From: Diphasiastrum complanatum
Lineage: Eukaryota; Streptophyta; Lycopodiopsida; Lycopodiales; Lycopodiaceae
DNA: 64,000 bases
Direction of reading: 5' to 3'
Assembly: GCA_029204225.1 (NCBI GenBank)
Contig: CM055095.1
Coordinates: forward strand, 16,384,442 to 16,448,441
Shown: in pieces, positions 1 to 12,761 of the stretch
Layout of the letters: every line of letters starts with the position of its first letter
Numbering within the stretch: the stretch's first letter is position 1
The notes under the pieces: model-generated
Databases searched by the model: none
Seen by the model: the letters and a program-made list of their open reading frames with translations, nothing else
What the model was told of the DNA's origin: nothing
Made by a program: the position numbers and the translations under genes

Positions 1-1539
<1,539 letters not shown>

Positions 1540-1641
1540 TTAATTGTCATCGTCCGAATCTGAGTCTTGTGCGGAAGCTTGTCCTTCACTCTCGCTTCCA
1601 GACATCTCCCCTTCCCCTTCGGCTTCCACTTCACCGGCTCT
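1540..1641 (-). pseudogene. Acidic C-terminal tail remnant
   Basis: The minus strand reads a short Glu/Ser/Asp-rich segment ending with DSDSDDDN and a TAA stop at 1540-1542. It is closed upstream by a TGA at 1642-1644, so only about 33 residues are open. Such acidic tails are common at the ends of plant transposases, but the segment is too short to assign to a family. It may be the last exon of a decayed gene, because the sequence just upstream does not continue the frame. Confidence 0.25.
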
Positions 1642-1644
1642 TCA

Positions 1645-2263
1645 CCCCTCCTCTACATAAGATGTCAAGCTTCTCTACACATCACAAAAAATAAAAGACC
1701 CCCTAAAATTATCAAACATGGCCTATGCAAATAGGTTCGAAGTCCTTTTGCCCTAAGGACTAGAGGTTCCAGAAACATCAGGAAAGTCCAGAGAAGGTGA
1801 GAGAAACATAGCAACCTCCTCAAAATTATCTACCAGTACAAATTCTTGATCTTTCCTCAAATAGTACTTGCATAGTCTATTTTTGACAAGCTCTAGACTT
1901 GTGCAAGTTCTCAGGTAGGTGTGTGAATTCTCTCCAAAAGAGTACACTAATGAGCCTGAGAAGCACCATTCACTAAGAAAACTTGAATTCTAGTATCACC
2001 CTCGGTTGCACAACGAAACTTTTTCACCAGGATAAGTTGATCTATCATCAGATGCACTATACATAGCCATGTACCAATCCACTTTCCACATCCTATCATG
2101 AGACAATCTAGTTGGAAATAGTCTTAGGCACTCTAGTAGGGAAGCACCTTAGACGTGACCTAGTAGAAAGCCATAGATTCCTCGTGATAAGATCGCCATC
2201 TTGTGAATACCTTCCACATTCATCATCTAACCATTGTGTGTAGAATCATCTATCTTAGATCAC
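1645..2263. other. Interval without a supported gene
   Basis: A 64-codon minus-strand frame at 1753-1947 has no motif I recognise and is not flanked by obvious splice sites. The rest contains only short frames. It could be the 5' part of the gypsy-like element whose gag starts near 2264, but I could not find a 5' LTR or a primer binding site here. Confidence 0.5.
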
Positions 2264-2830
2264 AATGTCAGGGGAGACAAACAATCTGCCTCCACCACGA
2301 GTAGATAAGAGGATTCTGAAAATCAATGCCCAAAGTACGATGGATAATCGAACCCAGTCGGTTCCTCCAAGATTTTGATAACGCTTGTAAGTTCTATGGA
2401 GACAGCTCTAAAGCTGAAAAATTAAGGTTGTTTCCAATGATTCTCAATGGCGATGCGAAAGAGTGGTATTTGTATCTAAAGAGTACAAATATTGAGTCAT
2501 GGGAAACCATAGAAAAATCTCTCATCAAGCGATTCAAACCATCTAAGCTAACCCAAAGCCCATTAAGTCAAATGACTCAGATCAAAATGAAGGGCAAGAG
2601 GAGTCGGTACGCACCTATTCAAAGCGTTTTAAACGTCTCAAGGTAGAGTGTGTTGACCAAGTTAACAGCTTGTTGATCAATCAAATGAAAAAAAAAAAAG
2701 AGACCAGACATGCCTCTATACATTCGCGATCGCTTGAAGGGCTCTCGAACTCTGCGACGAATTCAAACAGCTGCAAGAAATGTCAAATGGAAAATCTTTG
2801 CTGACAAAAGTGCCTTCAAAAGACAGTAAT
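2264..2830 (+). pseudogene. Ty3/gypsy-type gag (retrotrans_gag) remnant
   Basis: The plus strand carries the core of a plant gypsy gag protein. The frame from 2326 reads SRFLQDFDNACKFYG and then KLRLFPMILNGDAKEWYLYL, the classic pattern of the retrotransposon gag domain, followed by WETIEKSLIKRFKPSKL. Near 2590 the frame shifts and continues in another phase as VRTYSKRFKRLK. A second shift lies near 2335, where PKYDG is in a different phase from what follows. An A-run at 2687-2700 probably disrupts it again. No zinc knuckle, protease or polymerase follows before the LTR-like sequence at 3245. The gene is dead. Gag normally forms the virus-like particle that packages the element RNA. Confidence 0.8.
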
Positions 2831-3244
2831 GAGCAAAGGAATTTTGATCCATCCAACCACTTCCATATATCCACGTTCATCACTTTTGAGATTACAACAC
2901 CCCCTATCACACCCACTCCATCTTCCTCTCATTGCCGTTCAATAACCCCTTGTGTGACATTCACATCATGCCTCACGATACTAAGCTCATGTACATCATC
3001 TGCTGAATCATTTGCGTGAGCAATTGGAAGCAAGTCATCAACGAGCCAACTCCAACCTGATTCAATCCAAATCTTCTGGAGATGTTCGTACTCCTTCAAA
3101 GCTTCATCTCCTACGGAGCAGCACTTTACAAAAAAGTTCCACATCTACAAGCTGCACCAACTTTGACTCCTCTAGCACCATAAGGAGCAGGGTCTTAACA
3201 TTGCACTTGGTGTGGGACCGCCAAATTCTTAATGGAGGGGATAA
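2831..3244 (+). other. Gag-to-LTR spacer with a polypurine tract
   Basis: No polymerase motif is present in any frame between the gag remnant and the LTR-like sequence. A purine run at 3231-3241 (AATGGAGGGGA) lies just before the proposed LTR start and fits a plus-strand priming tract. Missing pol suggests either an internal deletion or a gag-only non-autonomous element. Confidence 0.4.
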
Positions 3245-3678
3245 TGTAGGCTGATATTCCAAGGAATATTCTAGCCATCATGCGGAACATCTTTTAAAAT
3301 ACAAGCAGGATAGGATTTAAATGTAGAACTTGCCCATCAAGTTTAGGCTTTTGCGGTATTCGTAATGGCTTAAGTTAAACTACCATGGGCACTGCACATA
3401 GATATGTAGTTTCCAGTTATTTCAAGTTATGTAAAAGTTAGTCACAAAAGTCCATTGGGGATTTGTCCCATGGCACCAATGTGATTCAAAGTTAAGTTAG
3501 TCCCATAGTGCCTTTTTGTAAGTGACCACCACTCCCAGTATATATAGGAGTGGAAGAGTCCATTTTCGAGAAGAACGTCATTTGCAATACATGCCTATCT
3601 TTCTCTCTTAGTGTTCTCCCTTGTGTGGTTTCATGTACTGTGTTACTTCACATTGTATTGTATATTATTCATCTAACA
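3245..3678 (+). mobile_element. Probable 3' LTR of a gypsy-like element
   Basis: The segment starts TGTAGG right after a polypurine tract and ends CTAACA, giving TG...CA ends. It contains a TATATATAGG box near 3540, about 300 bases in, followed by a pyrimidine-rich stretch and a TTGTATTGTATA region that could be the R/U5 boundary. I could not identify a matching 5' copy, so the boundaries are inferred from the terminal dinucleotides only. Confidence 0.4.
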
Positions 3679-4439
3679 ATAGGTTAAGTTAATCTAGGCC
3701 CTCCATTCTCTAGTAGGGTGAGCCTTAGAGGAGGAGATTTTAGGTTAAGTCGTCATTGAATTAGGTTAAGCCGTCATTTGAGTCAGTTCCTAAGTAGCAA
3801 AACGAGAGAAGAGCGGATCTTACCCATCAAAATACTCACCCCTCATAATGCTCTTCCCATCCTCTTGCTCAAGCTAGTTGGAGAAGCCATAGCGTAGACT
3901 AGTTGGGAGACTATCATAGTCATGCTAGATGGAGCCATAGTCGACGGAGGATGCTGAAGATCCAACACTTGTAAGTGTCTAATAGGATGTCAGCCTAGCT
4001 AGATGGAGGATGTAAATCTCATGGAGGCAGTGGGACTTCCTCAGTTGAGCCATGTTGCTCATGTGGTCCACTTGTGTTTCAAGTTGGATGGGGACGAGTC
4101 AGTTGGTCGAGAGTGTGATAGACTCTCTGTATGAGCATTGTGTGTACATGTTACTTTGTGAGTCAAACCTGGTGGTTTGTTGGTGTGCTTGAGTGTGAGT
4201 CAAGCACAGGGTAGCTGTGATATGCATAATCTTTTGGACACTCCAGACGCTGCTGCAATATATTGTTTTTTTATCCCTATCACATTTGAGCTTAAGGGAG
4301 AGAGTTAGAAATCAGTTCTAATCTGATTCAATAGTATAAGCTCTAAATGTGATGATGTAATAAGTGTACAATTTATTTGGTTTACTGTATATGGTTGTGA
4401 TCGGGACATGACTTGTTAGGATATGGCATGGTGGTGTAC
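3679..4439. other. Interval without a supported gene
   Basis: Only short frames in all phases. It contains repeated words such as TTAGGTTAAG and GAGCCATAG but no clear tandem unit, terminal repeat or coding motif. Confidence 0.5.
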
Positions 4440-5290
4440 TATACTTGTGATGGGTTTAGTGTCTCATGTGTAATTCTTTGTTCACATGCGAGGGTGGATA
4501 TTTAAGACTAATACTTAATATTTTAAAAAAAGTACATAAAATGCACTTTTGTACACACAGTTCTCCATAGCTCTAGTGTTAAGCTTTTGGGTAATATTTT
4601 CTCTTTTTGATTCTCACAATAAGGAGCATATACAAAATGATAACAACTACCTAGATCATATGAGTTCACAATCATTTTTGAAACTAAGCTAAATCGTTTT
4701 GTAGTTACAACAAGAAAGCATAAGTGCAACTTGACCCACTTAGAGCACCTATAAAGATAACAAGTATTTTGATTGACATCTTTCTTTTTCTTTTCCATAT
4801 GTGACTTTGTTTTCTTTTATTGATATAATGTTTAGAGATGATTTTGACATCTCTATTGCTCCTATGCTCTACTCAAATGTTTCATGTCATGTTCATTCTT
4901 TGTTGTTAAAACATACCATTTTACGAACAAAATAATTCCTAAAAAATGTATAGAGTTAAATTTATATTGATTCTCATATGTTGCATCTATATTTAGATAA
5001 AGTACACATGAATATGCTACCTATTGAATGCTTGACTGAGTTCATATTTCTACTTACAATCATAATATTCCCTTGTTACAGTCAACGGAACATATGGAAA
5101 ACTTTTTTCAACCCAGAAGGCATCGCTTTATTTTGGTCAATGAGATCTACATGATCTAAAAGTAGAGTTTTTTATTATTCACTTGGGCTCCCTACACCTT
5201 TGAACAACACCTATGACATTTGGTATATTCTAACTATCTACTATTTTGTTGATTTGGGTGGCCATGTAATCAACAAGTTTTTTTTTTCCT
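4440..5290 (+). repeat. Internal direct repeat, copy 1
   Basis: This block and 6430-7150 share an ordered series of landmarks: GTGGATATTT, an A-run, TACATAAAATGCA versus TACATGAAATGCA, CTCTAGTG, AAGCTTTTGGG, TTTTCCATATGTGAC, ATTGATAT and TCTCATATG. The two copies are diverged and about 2 kb apart in the same direction, as old LTRs would be, but clean TG...CA ends were not found. Confidence 0.5.
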
Positions 5291-6429
5291 AGGATATCGC
5301 TCGTTGACTCAATTGTCGATCGTTTAAGATCCAGAATTTAAAAAAAACTTATTATTAATTCTAGAACTATGACTCATGTTTCTATAGACAAGCTCCTACA
5401 TGTGCAAAAGTCATCAAACCCCGGTTCCCAATTGGTAGTACGGTCTAATTTAAGTATTTAAGCTAGAGTTCTGAATGCCTCTAATCTTAATATCTAATAG
5501 CATTGATTAATACTCGCCTCCAAGATCTAATTGATTTGTCTCTACGAAGAGTTGTTTTACTTTTGTCATGTACTAGCATGATTGTTTCTACTTCTCTCAA
5601 CTTCTTGCTACCAATAATTGTCATATGTTTGTCGATATTCTAATAGTCTACCTACTATTGTTTCAAAAGAAGCAAAAAGCAGTGGTATTATTGATAGATG
5701 TTGCACATCCACAAGTAAAGACATCATATTGTTCTTCATATATGATACATATTTTACACGTCATAGCATGCTTATCACTAGCTTGTTGTCAAGTGTCATG
5801 CTTTTGGAATAATATATATATCTATTATACTTCATGTAAACTATTTGCTTAGATTTTTGTTAGTACTTGAGATATATGGCTCAAATTCTATCTAAGAGTC
5901 AAATGATACTTTTCATCATTTGGTATAAAGTCTTACAATGGCCATCTTTTAGAAAAAGCCAACTGTAAAAATAGTGCTATGATCATATACATGCTAATTT
6001 AAATAAGTTAGAAAACCATGAAGCTAACATTAGAGCTGATTGTATTCCATGCCTATCTTTGGAAGCTTTAAGGTGTGTTTAAGCTTTATTGGTTGACACA
6101 TCATAATCTTGTTTAACATTAGATTGAGATTAAAAAGTCTTTTTTTTTTAAAAGAAAAATATATAGCTATATTACTATGATGGTTTTAAACTATTTTTTT
6201 AGAGAAGACATTCCAAAGAAAAAAAACAGATGTTGAAATACTATAGTACTCACCTACACTTGAAAATACCAATATCGAGAATTGTTTGACAAATTATAAC
6301 TATATTATACTCCAACCAAAATCAATGTCTCATATTCCTGAATTTCTAAATGTATGAAAAATATACACATCAAAGAATTAAATTCATTGACTTAGAGAAG
6401 GAAATGAAATTAAAAATTACATGAAATGG

Positions 6430-7150
6430 GCCGCTTGTGGCATGGTGGTGGAGTGTGCTTGGGTTGGGGCATGTGAGATTCCATGTCGACACGGGTGGAT
6501 ATTTGGGTCTAATACTTACATATTTAAAAAAAATACATGAAATGCAATTTTGTAGACATTTCCACAACTCTAGTGCTAAGCTTTTGGGTGATCGTGAGCA
6601 TGTCGCATCTTTTGGAATTAAACTCAATATCTTTTGAATCACAACAAGATAAAATCAGTGCATCCTTGGCACATTAACGATACAAAAGTCTAAATCATTA
6701 GTGGTACTTGACCCACTTAGAGCTAGCAACTTGACACACTTAGAGCTATAAACATAAAAAGTAACTAGATCAATACCTTTATTTTTCTTTTCCATATGTG
6801 ACTAATTTGTTTTGTTTCATTGATATGATATTTAAACATGATATTGATATCTCTAATGTTTATATTCTCTACTCAATTCATTTTTTAACATTTGAAATGT
6901 CCCATTTTTTAAACATAATATTTTAACAAACTATGGAATTCAATATCTGTAATTCTCATATGGTGCATGTATATAACGTACACAAGGATATGTTGTCATA
7001 TTTAATGCTTCATTCTTGTTTATATTTCAACTCTCAATCTTTCGTTTACATTTATTTGACTATGATTCTTTTGACCTAATGTGACAATTTTATGGCTACT
7101 AAAGGTACAAGCTCTTGAACAACATTCTTGTCAAATCAGGTTAATGAAGA
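6430..7150 (+). repeat. Internal direct repeat, copy 2
   Basis: Second member of the diverged direct repeat pair inside the left arm. Its counterpart in the right arm lies at about 42640-43410 in reverse complement. Confidence 0.5.
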
Positions 7151-7435
7151 GTAGATATTGCTTTCCTATGGATTAAAACCATCACCATAAGGGGTAAATG
7201 AAACTTGCTCTATCATTACCATGCATCCCCACAACTCATACAAGCTACTCATGATATACAATCATATGAAGAAAATAATGGATGTAAATAACTTTTAAGA
7301 GACACTAGAAGGCATAGTAATTCAACTTGGTGGTAACTAAGCCAAATCATTGATATATAATAGATGGTAGGCCGTGGTGTATGTGATGGTGTGGCGTGCT
7401 TTGGGTTGGGCTTTCCTTTGTGGCCACATGCCCAT

Positions 7436-7521
7436 GTGTGAGGATAAGATATTATTAAAGTGATGTATACATGTACTTGTGTGAGGATAAGATATATTAA
7501 AGTGATGTATGCATCACTCGA
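7436..7521 (+). repeat. 43-bp minisatellite, two units
   Basis: Two units begin with GTGTGAGGATAAGATAT at 7436 and 7479, a period of 43. The homologous position in the right arm (42213-42341) has three units of the same length in reverse complement. Confidence 0.75.
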
Positions 7522-7925
7522 AGCTTTGCTCTATGCAAAGTGTGAAATTGTTAAGAAATTAAAAGAAAACATCTATTGCATTGTAGTTTAAACAAAACTC
7601 ACTCATATGGTAAGCTCACCTAGAATTGACACCTCATGATCTTTTAGCAAATATTCACAATAAACATCTGCTACTGCAGCAAAGCTAAAAAAAAATATGG
7701 ATCATAACAAATGAGAATAGAAGATCTACATCCAGTAATGTGTTGTGTGCTTTTTTGTGATCATCGTAAAGAAGAAGATGATGGTATTAGACCCGTGTGT
7801 ATATCTACTAAAATCATCAATGGAAATAACCAAAATAAAATCATCAATGAAAGTATCAGAACATGCCTAATGTTCCATCACTGATTGATGTAATGCTAGT
7901 GTGGATAATGCAATTTGTTGCTTAT

Positions 7926-8293
7926 TCATGTGTTAGTGGAGTGTGGTGGGGCGTGGGCATTGAAGGGCTCGAAAATGGGATTGCCATCAGCCCCAACTCG
8001 CAGCCAGTGCAAGTCCACTGAGTAAGAGTGGTACATCTCAGATGAGAGCCTCATGGCTGCTGCATGCGCTGGCTTGTGAATAGCTCGCGTTGCTGATTCT
8101 CTTGATTCCCAAATGCACATCGCCAAACACTCTCTCCTGCTGTTCAGCTTTCCATACCAATACTGTTCGATTCATTCATTCACCAAACAAACTATCTCAT
8201 CAAATCTCAATCCAACTCTCAATCTGTGCGTGCGCGCGCGCGCACACACACATTTTAGATCTCACACAAACACAAAAAATGATACAATCAAAA

Positions 8294-8333
<40 letters not shown>

Positions 8334-8921
8334 ATTGCACACACGCAGAGCTTGATGTTAATATAAGGCGCCCAGCAACGCTATATGGTTTTTTACTCCA
8401 CGTGTGATGCAGTTGCACTAGGACACTACCTTTTGGCACAAACTTTTTACCGTCTAGCAGGTTGGATTATATATAGCCCCAGGCGTTACTGACGGTATCA
8501 AAATCAAATTACAGGGTACAACATAAGAGCATTCTGAATGTACACGAATTTAGCTTTCCATTCTTTTGTTTCTATCCATCGATTTGCGAGAAATTATTGC
8601 ACTAGTCTTGAGATTCGAGAAATATAACTAAGCGTTTCAGAAGCTGGGATGAGTGAACTTGTTACTTACGTGTAATAGACCTCCGGAGTTGCGAGCTTCT
8701 TCCTGGGCAGCTTCGTCCGCTGCATACAACAGTCTATCGTCCGCGTTCGTACTCCTCACTGAACGGAATGTTACTACGAAAAAAGTGCTGTTTTTGGGAA
8801 AAGAATTGTTGAAAACTGTCGTCCAATTGAAGCATTTTGTTAGTTCAGAGCTTAATGGGTTGGTGTGCGCCAATGAAGACGGCTCCAGATCAGAGAAGAG
8901 TGATGGTCCAGCCTGTGGCAT
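7926..8921 (-). CDS. Two-exon gene for a 162-residue UPF0643-like protein
   Basis: Exon 1 runs from ATG at 8921 to 8670 (84 codons) and ends at a GTAAGT donor. Exon 2 runs from 8162, after a CAG acceptor, to the stop at 7926 (78 codons plus stop). The 507-base intron is phase 0. The joined product has a Ser-rich N-terminus, a strand-like FFVVTFRSVR around residues 47-56, the helix-like YAADEAAQEEARNSGG near residues 66-81, then YWYG directly after the splice, CLAMCIWESRESA, and AHAAAMRLSSEMYHSY. From memory this order (YW-G, then a CxW-S block, then an H-A-A helix) matches the small UPF0643 family of fungi and plants, whose biochemical role is unknown to me. The start ATG follows a CT-rich leader. 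No stop or frameshift interrupts it, unlike every other long frame in the window. The repeat arm ends only about 110 bases beyond the stop. Confidence 0.75.
8298..8330. repeat. (AT)n microsatellite within the intron
   Basis: About 33 bases of AT dinucleotide lie inside the intron of the UPF0643-like gene, next to a short CG/CA-alternating stretch near 8227-8252. Confidence 0.95.
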
Positions 8922-9010
8922 GGTTGCGGGAGAGAGAGACAGACAGACAGAGCAGAGCAGAGACAGATACAGATGGCTTCAAGCAATAAAACCTGCAATT
9001 TAGTGATTTT
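8922..9010 (-). promoter_or_regulatory. CT-rich 5' leader of the UPF0643-like gene
   Basis: On the minus strand the 70 or so bases before the ATG are rich in CTGT and CTCT units (plus-strand GACAGACAGAGCAGAGCAG). Pyrimidine-rich leaders are common in plant genes. A weak AT-rich TATA candidate lies near 9020 on the minus strand, but I cannot place the transcription start. Confidence 0.4.
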
Positions 9011-10560
9011 TTATTGAGCTTGCATATATGTCTCTGATATCCAGTTTAATCAACAGCTAGAATCTCGAGATCATTGGCGATAAAAAAAAAAATCTTGTTG
9101 TAAACCTAGCAGACAATCTTTCTCAAATTGCAGCTTGGAGGTACTGAAATCTACTCATGGATTTACAGCTACAATAACCTCAGACTGTTGTCTAGCTACA
9201 CATTCCAGAATTAGGGCTAGCCACCGTTGCTGTAATGCACCCACATCAAAAGTGCAATGACACGGATAGATTAGGATGCAATCGATCACCTCAATTCGTG
9301 TTCCCTTAGAAAATGCTTTCAGCTGCTGTCATTGACGAAGACCACCACCAATGAGACGACGATCGCTCAAGCAAGCAACCCAACTACCCAAGTCACTCTA
9401 TGTATCTCAATTTGATTGAGCTAAGCTATATTTGCTGCACATTAGCTCTCTTTGCCGCATCATCTCTCTTGCGCGTACAAACACATTAGCTGGCAGCTAA
9501 ATACAATGTATGTGGAGGCTCCTGATTTTTGTCGACTAGATACATTGCATTTGGTTTCTCATAGTGAACAACTCCTAGATGAGGCTGATTGTATGTATTT
9601 TAGTATTGCTAAAGTTTGGACACTACTCTAATATGTTGGTCTTGACAACATCATTGTCCTTTGCCCCCAAGAATAAGATTCTCATTCGAGGTAGTTTTTT
9701 TTTGTAATTTGAAATTCCAAGGCATAGTGTCATGGAGGTGGGCCACGTTATGTCCATAGCTGACTATGTAGGTGCTTCTGGCAAGGCATTACAATTTACA
9801 TGGCATAACTTCTTGGGCAGGGCAGCCAACAAAAAAAGTTAAAAATTAAAACATTGCTTACGTTGAGTAAATAGCTTGAGCAAGACGAATTTTGGGCCTT
9901 TTGTAGCCATATAACAGCATTTCACAGACGGAAGACATCGGAATTAGCAATTAAGATCATCGTGTTTTAAGGACACGTAAGCATAGAGGTTTCTTGATGC
10001 CCAGTAAGACACCTTTGCAGAAGAGTCTTCTTGGCATTAATGATGTTTTTTTGGGGAAGGTCCTACTTCGAGGCCCTTCCACCCGTGAATACTGTGCGCC
10101 CACAGTATGCCGCAGGCAGAAGGGCTGAGAAGTCGGCCCTTTTCACCCGTGAATTTTGTTTTTAATTTTTTTTTTTGACGTAAATTTTTTTTACATGCAT
10201 CTTCCGGGCGAAAGGTGCGTAAAAAAAAAATAAATTTTTTGTAAAAAAAATTTGTTAAAAAAAAAATTTGCCCCACGCATTAGTATGTGAGCATCACCGT
10301 TTCCTTTGTAAAAATCTAAAAACTGATTTCACGTGTATAGAATAGCTAATTAATAGAACGAACTTACGCTTTTGGTGAGCTCTGATTCGGTGTTGCTTTG
10401 TGGTTGTTGTAAATGATTGTTTGCTGCTCATTGCTTTTGATTTTGCACTTTGTCCTTTTGTAGTTAACCAAAGGAACTCTGACAAATAAGTCACAAAGGT
10501 TATGGGCCCAAGTACGGTCGACAATAGCTGACACCAGCCGAAAAGACAGGGTATGGAGTA
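9011..10560. other. Interval without a supported gene
   Basis: Upstream region of the UPF0643-like gene and spacer before the next copia element. No frame with a known motif was found. The 11-mer CACCCGTGAAT occurs near 10080 and again near 10146 around a GCGCCCACAGTATGCCGCAGG stretch split by poly-T/poly-A runs, possibly the edge of a small repeat. Confidence 0.5.
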
Positions 10561-11388
10561 GAATGATTGAGGGACTCAGGTATGAGGATATGGAGGCGCA
10601 AGCGAACACTGAGATCGAGAGGTTTGAAGGAGAGAAGTATGCTCTTTGGGAGTGGAGGATCAAGATGATCCTGGAGGATAAGGGATTGTGGGGGATCGTA
10701 GAGGGGACGGAAGCCCCGCCTGCAGCTAATCGAGAGGGAGTGCCGAACGCTAATGCTGCCAGAGCTTTCCAAGTGCGAGAGAACAAGGCATTTGTGACCA
10801 TTTATCTAAGTTTGGGTGAGGTACCAAATTCACAGGTCCAGGATGCGAAGGATTCAAAGGCTGTATGGAAAGGGTTTATGAAGGCAAAAGTGTGGCAAAT
10901 GTGCTACTTCTGAGGAGGAAACTGGCAAACACCAAGATGGTGGAGGGAAAATCACTCTTGGAGCATCTCGAAAAAAAAGGCTAGCAAGACAATTGGAAGC
11001 AACAGGAGCGCCTATGGAGTAAACCCATCTTGTATTCACCACTCTGGGAAGTCTCCCTATATCCTATCATCCATTAATACAGAGGCTACTGCAGGAAGAC
11101 GAAAGGGGAACAGAGGAGTTGGCGCTGATGGGAAGAACGCCAGGTGCGAGATTCAGAGACAATCCAAGAAAACAGGAAATGGACCGAAAATTCTAGCCTG
11201 AAGGAAATGGAGCGGGATGGCATGGGCAAGCAGGAAAGGTTCCATATGCGGACCGCAGGAAGGATATTTGCTATTATTGCAACAACAGTGGACATATAGC
11301 CAGAGAGTGCAACAAGAGAGCTGAAGACATGAAGAAGAAAAGTGCAGCACAAGCAAACGTGGCTGAAGAACATGAGGAAGAGATATAG
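10561..11388 (+). pseudogene. Copia A gag with zinc knuckle
   Basis: The frame starting at 10563 reads FEGEKYALWEWRIKMILEDK followed by GLWGIVEG, the start of a copia gag (DUF4219/UBN2-like) domain. It continues to KAVWKGF and then loses frame near 10880. Near 11269-11320 a separate frame shows CYYCNNSGHIARECN, a C-x2-C-x4-H-x4-C nucleic-acid-binding knuckle, followed by a Lys/Glu-rich tail. The order and spacing are those of copia gag, which packages the RNA. Confidence 0.8.
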
Positions 11389-11489
11389 CTTTCATGGCGA
11401 TTGGAGAGGGCGACATTCTGGCAAAGCAAGGACAAAGACCACTCCAAAGAAGGGGCGCTACTAATGGGGGCCCATTAACATTTCCAGCT

Positions 11490-12720
11490 CCAAGGACAGC
11501 GTGGAAAAAGATGACAATTGGTGCTTGACAAATGACAAGGGAATGATGACCAACTACATGGAAAATTGCCAGGACAAAAAGGTGATTGTGGGGAACAACG
11601 AAGTAATTGAATCTCCAAGAAGTTGAAATGTACTTCTGAAGCTCGAAGGGGAGAGAGAAGGACTGTTGAGAGGGGTAATGTTTGTACCCAAGATCTCAAA
11701 GAATCTTCTATCTATCAAGAAGTTTGCTGAGAGTGGATTGGAACTTAGATTCTTGAAGGATAAATGTCTAATCTTCAAGGATGTGGAGATGTTAACCAGC
11801 GCAGTGGAAGAAGGGGGGCTATACAAAATGATGTTAGGAGTAACCATCAAGCATAGGAGCCTAGGACACCTGGGAGCGAAAGCGTTGGAGACAATGAGAA
11901 GAAAGGAGCTAGTAACAGGGTTTGATTACGACAAGGACAAGGCTGGAGAACCTTACATATGCAAAAATTGCATTCTTGAAAAACAGCACAGAGAACCGTT
12001 CAAGAGGAGCAGTGGAACCGTGATGACGTCAATTTTGGAGTTGATACACACAGATGTATATTGCAGCCTATAAATCCAAAATCACTCGGACACTCTAAGT
12101 ATTTTCTTACTTTTATAGATGGTTTTAGTAGGAAAACCTTCTTGTACACCCTGAGGACTAAACACCAAGTGTCAAACAAATTTAGGGAATTTGTCACAAT
12201 GGCAGAAACATAGACTAGAAGGAGAATAAAGAGGGTCAGGTCGGACAATGGAGGTGTATTCATTGGAAACAAATTTAAAGGTTTCTACAAGGAGAAGGGC
12301 ATACATCAAGAGTTCACCTTGTCATACTCTCCTCAACAGAATGGAATTGTGGAATGGAAAAATTGCACTTTTATTGATGTGTCTAGGAGTATGTTGTACA
12401 ACAAAGGGTTTCCAAGGTTCTTATGGGCAGAAACAGTCAGTACAGCTGCTTACATTTTCAATAGAATACCAAGCAGAATTTTGAAGAATGAAATACCAAA
12501 GAGTATATGGGCAGGTAAAAAACCCTCGGTAGGGCATATGAGAGTGTTTGGGAGCAAAGCATATGCTCATGTTTTTGATAAATTGAGAAAAAAAAATAGA
12601 CCCAAAGGGAATTTCCTTGCATATTTGTGGGATATCCAAAAAATGCATTTGGATATAAGGTATACAATCCACAAACCTCCAAAGTGGTTTTTTTAAGAGA
12701 TGTAATATTTGATGAAGAAG
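11490..12720 (+). pseudogene. Copia A protease remnant and integrase
   Basis: Around 11514 the frame reads WCLTNDKG where the aspartic protease D-S-G triad should be, so the protease active site is lost. From 11666 the GAG-pre-integrase region is clear: KISKNLLSIKKFAESG, HRSLGHLGAKALETM and the C-x2-C pair CKNC, forming the HHCC zinc site. The integrase core keeps LIHTDVY, FIDGFSRKTFLYTL, SDNGGVF and PQQNGIVEWKN, so the D, D and E catalytic residues are still visible, but a stop near 12070 and another near 12212 break the frame. The C-terminal part with RVFGSKAYAHVF ends with a stop near 12696. Integrase inserts the cDNA into host DNA. Confidence 0.85.
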
Positions 12721-12761
12721 AAGATAAGGGCGTGGAGGAAGCAGAATCAAGCGAAAGATAG

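Larger units (their letters stand above)
4440..7815 (+). mobile_element. Long non-coding repeat, left arm of a 34-kb-spaced inverted repeat
   Basis: From about 4943 to 7815 this sequence reappears in reverse complement at 41905-44922. Matching landmarks include the segment at 5600-5850 against 44000-44225, the 6437-6610 block against 43240-43410, and the 7560-7811 end against 41905-42160. The frames at 5618 and 44220 translate to nearly the same low-information peptide, but no transposase, polymerase or gag motif is present, so I treat it as non-coding. Two internal blocks (4440-5290 and 6430-7150) resemble each other as direct repeats. It may be a large non-autonomous retroelement. Further partial copies lie at 20530-20695 and 47976-48510. 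Confidence 0.7.

Noticed and set aside
10364-10801. 145-codon minus-strand frame opposite copia A gag
   Set aside because: It is antisense to a recognisable gag and has no motif of its own.
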